A stretch of 64,000 nucleotides of DNA, taken from Mauremys mutica. Lineage: Eukaryota > Chordata > Testudines > Geoemydidae. The first letter of the stretch is position 1; the number at the start of each line of letters is the position of its first letter. Below the pieces are notes generated by a model. It saw only the letters and a program-made list of their open reading frames with translations. It searched no databases and was not told where the DNA came from. The translations under genes were made by a program, and so were the position numbers. Where the stretch lies: assembly GCF_020497125.1 (NCBI RefSeq), contig NC_059081.1:17145105-17209104 (forward strand), read 5' to 3'. Shown piece after piece: positions 1 through 12,319 of the stretch.

Positions 1-2460
1 TACCTCTGAAAAACAATATTTTTCTCATTTGTATCATTGTCTTGAAAGCACACGCTATTGTTGTATATCACAGCCACTTAATGACTTATTGGAGCTGTAT
101 CTATAAACTTAGAACAGTTTCAAATACATTTTATCCACATGTTTATTTTAAAAAACAGGGAAGAATTTCAGTCTAATTAGTCCCATACATAACTGCATGG
201 TGCTGTTAGAGTGAAGTGAGTCTTATTTTAAAAAACTAATCATTCAGTAGCTTCCAAAATAAACCCCAAATTTTGCCCTTGAAAATGTCCATATGTTTTA
301 AGCAGCATTACTCAGTGAAAATGTCAGTCTAGCAAGGAATTATTTTATTCAGTTTAACATGGCCCTCTACTGGCAAAAACAACCTCAAAAATCTATCAGT
401 GTGAACCATTTTGTAAGATTCCAGGAACTGAGTATTTATTATAAGCACAAGTTACAGCCAAGTTATTTCATATCTTAAGAAGATACACCTGGGAGCTCTG
501 GAAACGAGCAAAAAGAAAATATTGAAGGAGAAGCAATTGGGTCATTATTTTATCCCATCCAAAAGTTGCTTTGCCAGGAATACTACTTCCTTTACTCTGT
601 AAAGGCAACTCTGGCTATCAGTTCTACACTGAAGATAAAGACTAACTGAATAGAACAATTCATTGAGGGCCAGATTGTGAGACCCTTATTCATTTTGAGA
701 AGTACCTTACTCCACAAGTAGTCCCATTGATTTCAGTGAGACTATTTGTGGAGTATCGTACTACTTAGCATGGGTAGGGTTATCGTAATCTGTCCCTAAG
801 TGTGAGAAGGGCAAAGTATAAATGCTAATTACTAATAACAGCCAGCTAAGTAGAGCTGTTTCTGCCTCTCTCCTTTCCCGAATATCCACACTCTCAGTTC
901 AGTGCTGCTGCAATTAAAGGCGAGCAATGAAATTTGCCTCTATTGTTGCATGCAGTAATTAACTCTTCCTATTTGTATTGTGTGTGAGTGACAAAGAAAC
1001 AAAAGGACATGGTGAACTGTTGGATTTAACAATTTAGATAAGGATAAATTATTATAATCAATTAGCGTGATCAAAGAAAATAATGTGTGATGTATTTGAT
1101 GCTGCACAGACCTATTGTATGCGCACACCATCCAAATGTAGGCTGGCTCTGGAAAAACAAACAGTATAATTTCGTGGCAAGCCTATCAAACATGCAGTTC
1201 AATAACAGCATTTGTTCTCAATGCTAATAGCCCATCTTTCAGCAACATAATGTTTATCCACTGTTTTAGTATCCAAGCTGCTTTTCACAGAGTTCACATC
1301 ATCCATAGCCTATAGACAATTTTACTGACAACTTTTAGCACCTTCTGCTGCAATACAAACCATATTAGCATGAATCACCTGAATGCAAGTCAAAGAAATC
1401 GCAGCGAGATTTCTAGGTAATTTTCAGATTATAGCAAGCGATTCCTCACCCTGAAAATACCTTGATTAATTTACACAACCATGAGGAAATATCTAAAGTA
1501 ATCAAGGTTTCTGCATACCACACATCATTAGACACATGTGGATCAGGGCATTGTAGGCATTTATGGCTAATGTCCTATTTCTATTGAACATGTATTTTAT
1601 TGTATATAATAATGTAAGCAGAGCTTACAATAAAACTGCATTTTAGAAGCTCCACACTTCCACAGCCAGATTAGCATTTTTGTTTTACCGTGGTCCTAAT
1701 CCAGCAAGGTGCAGAAGTCCCTGAACTCTCACTGAAATCAGTGGGAGTTGTGGAGCATCTTGCAGCACCGGTCCCTGTAACGAGGGTGCTTAAGTCTTTA
1801 GCTAATTCTGCTGCTTCCTTTGCATAACTGTACAGTGTTTTTGTCCAAAATTTAGTCCCACCTGTCAGGTTGACTGGCTGAAGTCTGCACTTATTCCATT
1901 GCTTTTCAAATTGCAAAAGAGCCTGAAGAATAGAAATGTTGCTGGCAATTGTCCACTTTAACACAATACTAAAATGATAGACGATTATGCATATGAAATC
2001 CTTGGGCACATTTTCAGGGGCCAACCCTGCAGTCCTTACCAAGGCAAAAGTCCAACTAAAGTTGTATCTACAGAACTGGGACTCTCTTGTGTATCCTAAT
2101 TTGGTTTAATGAAATATAAAATAGGACTGTATATTATGTTGCCAACATAAGGTAAGGAAAATAAAAGAAAAATGCCCCCAAATTCTCAAGGCTTTTAGGG
2201 TCTGACCCCGCTCCTATTGAAATCAGTTAGAGTTCTGCAATTGACTACAATGGAAGTCGCACTGGACTTTGTGCCTCACATAAGTGTTGCTGAGTCTCAG
2301 TCTCTGCTCATTTAAACCCCAGTCCTCTAAACACTTGCACATACGAGTGATTTTATGTGGGTGAGTAGCCCCATAGAAATCAATGGAGCTTTTCATGTGC
2401 ACTCTTGCATAAACCCACACAAAAGAGCCCAGAGGAAGAGGGGGCTGTTGGTACCCCCTT
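1..2460. other. Non-coding AT-rich DNA, no gene seen
   Basis: No convincing exon on either strand; the ORFs are short and lack codon structure. Around 660-770 and 2200-2260 there are degraded palindromic kernels of the type 'cccattgatttcagtg', which recur through the window and are probably old MITE remnants. Confidence 0.6.
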
Positions 2461-3075
2461 GTAGCTTTTAGCCCAGTGGTTAGAGAGCAGCGTTTCTCAA
2501 CCTTTTTGATACCAGGGACCAGCTTGCTGACTTCCTAAGCTGTGTCAAGGAGATCTCAGTGACCCCATTGAGAAACACTGGGTTAGAGCACTCACCCAGG
2601 GTGTGGAAGACCTGGATTTAATTCCTCTCCTCTGCCTGAAATGGACAATGGATTTGAATTTAGGTTTCTGTTTCCCCTAAGGAGGGGGCCCTAACCACTT
2701 GACTATGAGGTATTCTGGGACAGGGCTCTCTCAGTGTTTGCTATCGAAGCGGTTCCACTGTGCATAAATACTTAAATGTGCATGCGACCAGAGTAAGTGA
2801 GAATGACGCCAAGGCTTGGGCACTCACATGAGAGGGGGGAAAGCCAGGTTCCAACCCCCCTGGTTCCAATGCATATTTTATTGTTTATACGCAGCTCCAA
2901 CAGGGGACAGTGAGAGACCTGTCCCCAAATACCCCCAAACTGAGCAGTTAGGGCACTCTCCAGTGAGGGGGGGGACCCAAATTCGAATATCTTCTCCACA
3001 TCAGGCAGAGGAAGGAATTTAAACTGGTTCTTCCACACCCTCAGTGAGTGCTGTAACCACTGAGCTAACTGTTAT
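2461..3075. repeat. tRNA-like interspersed repeat, inverted pair
   Basis: The left part reads 'tagcccagtggttagag' (A-box-like), then 'gacctggatttaattcc' (B-box-like) and 'tctgcctga'. The reverse complement of about 2998-3065 gives the same order: 'agctcagtggttacagcac', 'agggtgtggaaga', 'tttaaattcc', 'tctgcctga'. The block is therefore two tRNA-like units facing each other, with a third partial unit near 2940-2990. I infer an old pol III-derived SINE composite; the family is not certain. The left unit is interrupted by the MITE at 2486-2580. Confidence 0.5.
2486..2580. mobile_element. Short hAT-type MITE inserted in the tRNA-like repeat
   Basis: The ends form imperfect inverted repeats: 'cagcgtttctcaac' on the left, and 'cagtgtttctcaat' when the right end is reverse-complemented. 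The 8-base word GGTTAGAG stands before it (2478-2485) and directly after it (2581-2588). An 8 bp duplication and a CAG...CTG end are the signature of hAT transposons. Removing the insert rejoins a continuous tRNA-like A box. Two extra bases (ag) lie between the left duplication and the CAG end. Confidence 0.65.
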
Positions 3076-3860
3076 AAGAGGAGGAGAAGTTACCACTTGC
3101 TTCTTCATGGGGTTTGTTTGTTTGTTTTTAACAAACATGAGGAGGTGCTCAGGTGCTTCTCTGCAGGAGAGGTTCCATGACTGTGACTCATGGGTGCAGA
3201 TAGGTGCCTCCCTCCAAATCAGATATAGATGCTTAACTCTTTTTGAGGGTTGCGGTGTGGGCCATACCCCTCTCCTCCATATTTCCTAGTGGCTAGTTTA
3301 GGCAGCTTCCCTCTAAGTGTGCTGGGCTTTTGTGGATCCCATTCTTAGCTGTCTAACTGTCCCTATGCCTTGTATAGGGAGCCTGGACGTCTAACGTAGG
3401 GCTATACATTCCAGTAGGTGGCAAAGCGCCACAAAAATTACGTGCTGCGGTGCTTAGTGTTGCAATGCCTACAGCCTCTTTTATATCTAGCTCTAGGACA
3501 CCAATCCTGAGCATGGATCCACCTAGACAGACTCTTACAGATTGTGGGGCCTTAGTAATGAGGCCAAAATGGGTGGCAAGGAGGGAGCAAAAGAAGACAT
3601 TTGGTAGTACTTAGAATTAAGAAGGGATCTTGCCTATTTATACTGAATTTCAACTGGGGTCAGATGTGGTATAGCTGACTCACCGTCAAATGTTTGACAA
3701 CAGGAGCTTCCTTCCACCTCCGCCCTCAGGAAGAGTGCTTTGTTTTCCCAACAGAGATATATCAGTAAGTAGAGGAAAGATGTCTAGAGCTTTCTATACC
3801 CAGTATTGTGATCAGGTGGCTTTTCTGGGGAATAGACGGTATATCTAAAATTACACTCAA
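3076..3860. other. Non-coding DNA, no gene seen
   Basis: Unique-looking sequence without an ORF of interest or a recognisable repeat. Confidence 0.5.
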
Positions 3861-4115
3861 TAGGGTGGTCTTCTGGTTAAGGCATGGGACAGGGAACTGG
3901 AAGATCCGGGATTTGTTCCAAGCCTTTCAACAGAGTGCCTGTGCAGTCTTTGGTAGGTCACCTCTGTGCATCAGTCCCTCCTCCGTAAAATGGGGATACT
4001 ACAGTTGCCAACTCACAGGGTTGTTGTGAAGCTGAGTTCAGTAGTGATTGTAAAGCAAATTATGATCCTTGGATGGAAGGCACTAAAGAAATACAAAGTA
4101 TTATTAATAGCACTT
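3861..4115 (+). repeat. MIR/CORE-type SINE
   Basis: The order of landmarks matches MIR-like SINEs: a tRNA-like head ('tggttaaggcatgggac'), a core, then 'cctccgtaaaatggggat', 'ctcacagggttgttgtgaag' and a tail with 'gtaaagcaaattatgat'. It is diverged, so it is an ancient insertion. Confidence 0.65.
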
Positions 4116-6214
4116 ATTAGGGCAGACCCTTTCAGAGGTGGTTCAACATTGTTACTTAGCATTCATTGTTTACAGCTACCAGAAATAAATAAAATAAAAA
4201 TGCTACTGCTCCTGTTGTAGTAGAATACATCTCATTTTACCTGAATGGTTTCAATGGATGATTTACAAACTTTTAAACTTTCTATGCTTCCAGAGCCAGT
4301 ACAGAGATTAAAAGTAAAACCATACTAATTTTGCCCTAAATCTAAGTATAGATGAGCAGGAAGTACAACTTCATAAGGAAACTATGTTAACTATTTGAAT
4401 GAATTTTGATTGTCCTAAAATGACACTAGCTTAGGAACCACTATAAAAACTTCATCAGTCCACTGATGAAAATTATTTATGATTCTTCTTTGTTTTATAA
4501 TCAGAGTATAATTTTAGAGTTACATTGAAAAAAGTCAGGTTAGCATAACCATCACATGCAAACATAAAATTTAGAATCAAAGTTGTGATTTTTCTATTAC
4601 CCTTGCTATATGGGACTATTAGCCACACTTGAAACAGATTCAGATGTCTGACTGTAATTATTGCTAGTAACTGCATACTTGCTGCTTGTTATAATTAAAC
4701 CTAAACCACAAGTAGTAATACTGAAACATAATACAATATTTTTAAAAGAAAAGAAGCTTTGCAATATGATAAAACACTAAAAGAAAAAGCCTTACTTGAA
4801 GTTGTTCAATTAAAACATGCCACAGTCCTAGAGAAATCAGAACCATAAGAAGTCTTTGCAGTCCAGAAATTCTCTTGAGTGTATCCAGTGGTTATTTACC
4901 AAGCTTTAAAACTTTGTGGTCAGAAGAACAGGGTTAGCTTTCTAGACCATCCACAAAGTCCTACAGTAACTGCAGGCATGAAGTTTGTTGGTAGTTGGCT
5001 TTTCTGCTGTTATGTAGTTGCTCAGTACTTGTAAATACAAGCTCTGTGGACAAAGTCCCAAATGACATCACTGGCAGCTGCTTATTGTTGAGTCTTTATT
5101 AACTGACTGTCAAAAAAGAAAAGAGAAGGGGAGGGGAAAAAAGCACAGCTATCTTCCCTGCAGCACAATTTGCAACTTTGTAGGAGCTTCAGTTCTACAT
5201 AAGTAAATACTTCTAGTTACCCAAATTATGATTTCTTATGACCAATAGTCACTGTGTGCATGAAAAACAGAAAACTAAGTATATCCTAATCAACTTACAA
5301 AATGGAAAGAAAGAGATTTAAATGACAGCAGTAGCTTTATCAGGATTTAGCCCAGGATTTAGCCCTTCTAGTATGTGTGTGCATATATAATTACATACAG
5401 GCACATATATAAAAGGAAACCTAGAGTCGATGTCAGTATTGGGCTGAAATTGAATATTCAGCTACGTTCTCATTGTAGAAAAATAACTTTCATAGTCAGC
5501 CCTGATGTTTTGCTTTATTTAGCACTTATTTTTATCACACCATGACTTACAAGATCGTTTCATATTTAATTTCATCGACATTCTTAAAGATTTAACAAAA
5601 ACCTATTTAATCCCTCACTTTTAAAAGGTGAAAATATAAAGAGCAAGGGAGATAAATGGCAAAGGCAGACAGTCTGTCAATACTAGGTGGTAAGGACATA
5701 AAGTACTGACCTTTCTCTCTTGGGACTGTGGGTTGGAACAAAATGGTGTTTTAAAAGTGAAATGATTATGACAGATTCTATTCAGTCCCCACCAATCTGT
5801 AGAACACACATCACAAAACTAGCACTGCCACTGATTTGGGCAAATGCCTTGTCTTGGGAATTTCTGCTAAAGGAGAAGTCAAGAGCGGGACTGGCGTGAA
5901 GTCTAGACTTTGACTCTTGTTTTCAGAAGTTGATCTTTTCAAGTCAGAACTAGGGACACAGAAAGGGCCCTGTGTAAGAACTGCAACTGCCTGGACTATA
6001 TCTGCAATCTGTTTATATTTCAAAGGAGGAACTTCAATATTGGGAAATATACCTTGATTCATCTTCAGAAAACAAAAATGCAGATTCAACCACAGACTGA
6101 AAGATTGAAGAACAGTTTAGAGCCAAAACAAAGTATTTTTGTTTGCAAATTTCTCAGCCACTTTTAGTAAAGCCATCATCCTACACTCCTGCATCTCTTC
6201 AGAGACTAAAACTT
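4116..6214. other. Non-coding AT-rich DNA, no gene seen
   Basis: No supported gene. The only local oddity is a 12-base word ('aggatttagccc') repeated twice in tandem near 5343-5366. Confidence 0.5.
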
Positions 6215-6311
6215 GGGTCAGATCCTCAGCTGGTGGCAGTCGGTATAGCTATATCAATTTACACTGGCTAAGACAAGATATGCCAATTTACACCAGCTAA
6301 AGATCTGGCCC
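6215..6311. mobile_element. Palindromic MITE, 'AGATCCTCAG' family
   Basis: The left end 'cagatcctcagctggtg' and the reverse complement of the right end, 'cagatctttagctggtgtaa', match imperfectly. The whole 97 bp folds as one hairpin. The element at 36470-36566 has the same ends and the same length. Confidence 0.65.
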
Positions 6312-8713
6312 CTGGCCTGCCTGAATGATGAAAGGGCTCTCTTTTGCCAATATTTACCCCTGGGTTTAGTGATTACACAACACCAGTGTATCTTGCTATC
6401 TTGAGTAGAAGTCAAAGGGGCTGCTCACAGCAGTAAGGACTACACCAGGTAAGCTCTGTTGTCTGTTCTAATGCACCGTTTTACCTAGGACAGAAGATCT
6501 GGAACAAGAAGACAGGGTGGTCTCCTCTTGAAAATGAAGGTGATTGATGTAAAGTCTCCCTAGAATTTCTCCATGTGTGTCTGTATAGCTCCTAACCCAT
6601 TTAAGGCACTAGTAGTTCTACTACTATAGTATTACTTACTGCCTACCTCACAATGGTGTCGTTGTAAGCCTGCTTCCGTTAAAGTCAGGGAGCAAAATTC
6701 CCATTGACTTTAATGGAATGAGGGTGGGTCCCAGTTTGAAACAGTGGACACGAGTAGTCCCACTGCAACCAATGGGACAATTTGCAAATGTTCACCAGTG
6801 CGAAGCCCACAATCTGACTTATAACTTTTGCAAAGTGCTTTGAAGATGAATGTGCTTCAATGAGAAGTGTTACAACACAACAGAAGTAAAGTACATGGAT
6901 ATTAACTCCTAAGACTACTTTACACCCCAGCCCTGCAGGCAAGTGGTATAGCAGAGAATTCCACTTAAGCAAATGTTAATAGGACTCTGTACAGCTGCAC
7001 TGGTCTGTTAATCAAGGCTTTAGATTGTTCTAACAGGAACAAACCCATCTGTAATCTGGAGGGGTTGAATTTAGTGTAAATCTGATGCTAATTTACAGAG
7101 TGATTTTCTCAGAGTTACTTGGCCCTTCCATTGCAAAGATTTATATGCATTAATAAAATTGCAAAACACAGGTTAAATTCCTACACATTTGAAAACAAAA
7201 TCAGTTTGTAACCTGACACGAAGGGAGACCTACAGAAAAAAAGAGGGAATCAGCATTTCATAAATTAAGACTACTAATTTTCAAATGCTTATTCATCTAA
7301 ATGAAATGATCAAAAACTTATATTTTCACAAGACAGTTATTGTCTCATGAAACAAACAAAAAAAACACACAAAAAGACAGCACTTACAGAACAAGACTCT
7401 GTTCCCAATGAATATTTGTGTTGCTCAGCCTAGTTCTGGTACATTTTACAGTATAGGTACTTACAATTCACTAGGAAACTTGAGGGCATTTCTAAGTCAG
7501 ATACTGGCACACATGACCAGATCACTTCCCCAACTAGTGCGGAGGATCTATTGGTCAGATCCCCCTGTTCCACAGGAATAGGTTGGCTCTGGTAGAACAG
7601 GACCCCCAAATCTCTGGTAGAACAGGACCCTCCACCTCAACTTCTTTCACAACTGGATCCTATATGACTTGCCCTAGATAAAAATCTACAGCAGAGGTGA
7701 GACCTGAACATAGATTTCTTTATTCCTGTGCTCAGCTACCAGACTGTCCTTTCTAAATAGACTTTGAGGAGATTTTCCACGTCAAGGGAGACAGGCTAGA
7801 CCTCTTTCTAGGGGAATGACCATTATATCATTTTGCACTGTCACAGCATTTATCAATTTAATTTCTGTTCTATGACACCACAAGACACAGCCACCTAAGC
7901 TTGTTTTGGTGCAAAGGCGAAAGGATTTGTTAGAGAACGAGATTCACAGATTAAAATTCAATCACTGACTAAACATTGGCTACCAGAAGATGAAATACTT
8001 AAAGTCATTAAACGTAGTGGTCCCTACTGGAACCAATACACTATAGGCAGACTCTACCCACACATCTAAGAAGCAAATTTATTATAGCTTGCTTTGTATG
8101 GAGGCAGTGGAAATGAGGGATTTATGTATAAAGAACTGGTGAGACAACAAAATTAGTCAATTCACACAGGTATTAGGAACCCCTCATCAATTATGTTTCC
8201 CTATCACAGTATACTCAGCTTCTGTTAGAACCCAACTGTGTTCTAATAAGCCCTTATATCTCACTGACTGTGTTAGTTTTAAATTCAGGAAGTCCTTTAT
8301 GAAGCCAAAATAAAGCAAAATCTGGTCTTAACATTGTATTTCCACCATTCAGGGACTGGAATACCATGAGAAGACCAGATCAAGTTGTTTTAGCACCACA
8401 AAAGGCTCCAGAGGCATTATGAAAGGTCCATGTAACCACATATACATATAAAAGGCCCAAATACCCAACACCTCAGTACTAGATTCCATACATACACCTA
8501 TTTCCTACCAACACATAACCCCAAATGGGGTGGATCCTGGTTAGTTAGATGTCCATCTTTTCTCCCATTGCAGCACCCTGGCAGCTGAGATTCCAGTGAG
8601 AAGGCTGGAAGGAGAGCATTTTCAGTGAGGTATCCTCAACAGTGGCACATGTATCCTGCTTTGGTTCATTAAAGTCTGAATTTGTTGACCTTTAGGACAC
8701 ACTGCGAACCTGA
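6312..8713. other. Non-coding DNA with a short tandem duplication
   Basis: No gene supported. The 19-base word 'ctctggtagaacaggaccc' occurs at 7587-7605 and again, unchanged, at 7612-7630. Degraded palindromic MITE-like stretches occur near 6670-6780 and 7060-7125. Confidence 0.5.
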
Positions 8714-8944
8714 GGGTTTGTCTACACTACCACCTAAGTCCAAGTAAGTTACATCACTCAGGGGTGTGAAAAAACAACCTTCTGAGTGACATAACTTACA
8801 TCAACTTAAAGCAGTGTCTACACTGCGCTATGTTGGTGGGAGACACTCTCCCATCAACATAGCACATCTTCATCAGACACATTAAATCGGCACCGCTGCA
8901 TCGATGCAGCAGTGCTGATTTAGTGTGGTAGTGAAGACAAGTTC
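8714..8944. mobile_element. Harbinger-type MITE, 231 bp
   Basis: The left end reads 'tttgtctacactaccac'; the right end reverse-complemented reads 'acttgtcttcactaccac'. The flanks are TGA on the left and TTA on the right, close to the TTA target of Harbinger elements. The internal sequence ('ctcaggggtgtgaaaaa', 'ccatcaacatag') is shared with the 232 bp element at 29713-29944. There is no ORF of its own, so it depends on another transposase. Confidence 0.6.
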
Positions 8945-11164
8945 TTATTTGTTCTCCCAGGCTATTCCTGGGGGTGAGGCAGGACAAGCCAATCAGTGGA
9001 TGCAGTAGCAGTAGTTATGTTTTAGAGGGCTACGTTGCTGGACATTATTCCTAACTGGCTGTATTTCTATACAAAATATACATTCACCCAGACCACTGAA
9101 CAGGTGGTGCTTCTTTCTTAATTGACAAACCGATTCTCCTGAATATGGCAAATCCGGCTCTCTCAGACACCGGTGGAAACCTGGAGTGCTTCCTGGAAAT
9201 CAAAGAACTTTCCCCAGATTTACACGGTGGCATCTGAGGCCAGAATTTGGTCCTACACTTTTAAGACCTTTTGAACACTCACTTTAGCCAACATAAATAA
9301 GTCCTGAACAGCATGACAATACAAATGCCTAAACATACCTTAGATCCTAGCACATTCGCACAGTAAACATTTTCAGAGCCTACTAGCTGTGGTGTAGCAA
9401 GCAGACAGGACAAACAAGGGAGCTGAGTGAAAATATGTGAAAAGGGTGCGTGGGAGTAGGATACGCATCTTCTTAGATTCTTATTGTCAACACCCGATCT
9501 TCACTTGAAACAGTTTGATCAGCCTTGGAAGCTTTTGATCACCAGGACAGTTTTGTTGTTTTCCCTGCTAGGTGATTTCTCAAAGCTCAGTCTACCTCTC
9601 CTGCATGCCAAGGAAAGTGAAGCGGTAAGAGAAGGCTTTAGCAAGGCAAGGCTTTCTTGCTGTAACAAACAATAGATTTCACCTCAGACTGCAGAGAAAG
9701 CCACTAACAATATTTATTAACAGTAAACTGCCCTCTGATTGGCTATTCCACAATCTAATGGAGTCATAGTGCAGTATAAATCTAGCTTGTCTGTGGTAAG
9801 TGGTCTCAAAGTGAACTCAGGGGATAAGTACATGCACTTAGAATGGCATCTCCACAGTCTTTCCAATACTTGATTGAAAGCTTTATGGGATGACCTGTGC
9901 ATTTCCCAGATCTTTATTAACCTCTCTAGTACCTTAGGAGGTGATTCAGCATATAGTGCATCATGCAAAGGTGCATTTGTGCAAGAATATCTCCTCCAAC
10001 TCAATTCCTGCACCATCCAAAATCTTATCCTTAATTACAAAGATGAAGCCTTGAGAGCAGATACTGACATGAAACATAAAAGGCTAATATGAAAGATTTC
10101 CTCCAACATTTTTAGCTGTTAGGTTCATTTTAGGTTCCCTATCAGTTCTGCCAGCGACAACAGTGATATGCAACCAATTTCTAATGCTTCTGTGAGACTC
10201 CCTCACCACTGCTACCAAAGCATTGTGCTGAGAGCCTTCCTATTGTGACAGGGATCATTTGGCTCAGAATATCATGACCATTATTCTTAAAAAACATTTG
10301 CTTTCACAATAAAAAAAGTTGTGAAGCTGCCTCATTGTAAACACACCAAGAATACACAAGTTTTAAGCCAAGCTTGAGAGTTCTATTTGTGTCACCGTTC
10401 GTGACAGTGGCCGTGAATGGAACTTTAAATTCCCCCCTCCACACCCAACAGCAATCAAGATTTTTTTTTTCATTTTAATGTTTAATTAAATGCAGGTAAC
10501 ATACAAAACTGGTTCAGGGTAATTTCAAGGTTTAAATGACTCTTCTTTTCCTTCTCTCCTCCCCGCCTTTGTCCCTGGAACTATTACAATTATTCAAACA
10601 CCAAGGGACTGATCCACAGCTCAGTGAAGTCAATGGCAATGACTTCATTGGGCTTTGGGTCAGGCCCAAAGAAAGAACACTCCAAGGCCCAACCCTGCAA
10701 AGGTTTATGCACATGCTCAAGGTTAAGCACATGTGTAAGTCTTTGAAGGTTCAGGACCCTGGCTCCAGGCCTGAAATGAGTTAGGCAAAGCTCGACATCC
10801 GTCACACATAGGAGCAGTCCCAGTCTCTAGAAAGTGATGAGACTTAGAATGGTACCCCCACAGTCTGAGTCCAATGGGAGTGCTGAGATGCCTACAGCTC
10901 AGCATGTGTCCAAGTGACAACACGATTGAGGCCTTCATGAGAACATTGACTGATTTGAGCTCACACTCCTCCATTCCGGACATATCACTCTCTGACCAAA
11001 AGCATAGGTGTTACTGTGCGAAACACACATTCCTCTAGATGCAGGCATCTGGCTTCTTGGCAACCTGGTTGTAACAAGTTCCACAGCAGCTGTGATGGCT
11101 CTCTGGTCTTTCAGTTGATTAAATGGTCTTGTTGTCTGGACTACCTTGCATTCCTGGATGAGAA
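8945..11164. other. Non-coding DNA, no gene seen
   Basis: Several short ORFs near 10530-11230 run on both strands at once and show no domain. A palindromic stretch near 10605-10680 contains 'agtgaagtcaatggcaatg' and resembles the MITE kernels elsewhere in the window. Confidence 0.5.
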
Positions 11165-11560
11165 TGTGACGAGTTGGGTCACAGAGATCCTCTTGGGACT
11201 GTACCTGATGTGCTGAGACTACCTCTGAGCCCATTTTCCCTGCCAGCTTTGGACTTCAGAACCCTACCTTGTTGAGCCAGCCACACAAGCCTGCTGCAAA
11301 CACAGACCCGGGTCTGAACCACGTCCTCCAAAAGCTGCAGACTTAACTGAAAACAGCTTACGAAGTTCTCAAGCACCCAGACACCCAGTTCCCAATGGGG
11401 TCCAAATCCCAAATAAATCCATTTTACTCTGTATAAAGTTTATACAGGGTAAACTCATAAATTGTCCACCCTCTATAACATTGATAGAGAGATATGCACA
11501 GCGGTTTGCTCCCCCGGGAATTACTTACTTACTCTGGGTTAATTTATATGCAAAAGTGAT

Positions 11561-11566
11561 TTTATT
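11561..11566 (-). terminator. Polyadenylation signal of the solo LTR
   Basis: The reverse complement is AATAAA, downstream of the LTR TATA box on the same strand, as expected for the R/U5 part. Confidence 0.55.
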
Positions 11567-11844
11567 ATGTATAAAAAGTAGGATTTAAGTGGGTCCAAGT
11601 AATAACAGACAGAACAAAGTAAGTTACCAAGCAAAATAATGCAAAACATGCAAGTCTAAGCCTAATACATTAAGAAACTGATTACAGAAAAAATCTCACC
11701 CTCAGAGATGTTCCAATAAGCTTCTTTCACAGATTGGACTCCTTCCTAGTCTGGGCACAATCATTTCCCCTGGTCCTTGTTCCAGCTCAGGTGGTAGCTA
11801 GGGGATTTCTCATGACTGCAGCCTCCTTTGTTCTGTTCCACCCC

Positions 11845-11853
11845 CTTATATAG
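11845..11853 (-). promoter_or_regulatory. TATA box of the solo LTR
   Basis: The reverse complement reads CTATATAAG, just upstream of a G-rich run. It lies in the expected place between U3 and R of the minus-strand LTR. Whether it still works is not known. Confidence 0.6.
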
Positions 11854-12319
11854 CTTTTGCACAAGGCAGGAATCTTTTGTCTCTCTGGGTCCCCACCCCT
11901 CCTCCTAAATGGAAAAGCCCCAGGTTTAAGATGGATTCCAGTACCAGGTGACATGGTCACATGTCCTGTGAGACCCCAAGCCTTCATTCTTCCCAGCCCA
12001 ACTCACAGGAAGGCTTTCAAGTAAACAGAGCCATCTACAGTCAATTGTCCTGGCTAATGGGAGCCATCAAGATTCCAAACCACCATTAATGGCCCACACT
12101 TTGCATAATTACGATAGGACCTCAGAGTTATATTTCATATTTCTAGTTTCAGATACAATAATGATACATTTATACAACTAGGATGACCACACTCAGTAGA
12201 TTATAAACTTTGTAATGATACCTTACAAGGGACCTTTTGCATTAAATATATTCCAGTTACATTATATATTCACACTCGTTAGCATATTTTCATAAAATCA
12301 TATGGAGTGCAACATCACA

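Larger units (their letters stand above)
11165..12319 (-). mobile_element. Solo LTR of a retroviral-type element
   Basis: On the minus strand the unit begins TGTGATGTTG and ends in CGTCACA, the TG...CA form of long terminal repeats. The 5-base flanks are GAGAA (11160-11164) and GAGAT (12320-12324), a target duplication with one change. Inside, on the minus strand, a TATATAAG box is followed about 280 bases later by AATAAA, the usual U3-R-U5 order. No gag, pol or env sequence adjoins it, so the internal part was probably lost by recombination between two LTRs. The sequence resembles LTRs I associate with turtle genomes; the family name is not known to me. Confidence 0.75.

Noticed and set aside
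1671..2042. 123-residue minus-strand open frame that looks protein-like in its middle part.
   Set aside because: Its C-terminal third is made of a palindromic MITE-like stretch, it has no ATG context or splice signals that I can defend, and no domain is recognisable.
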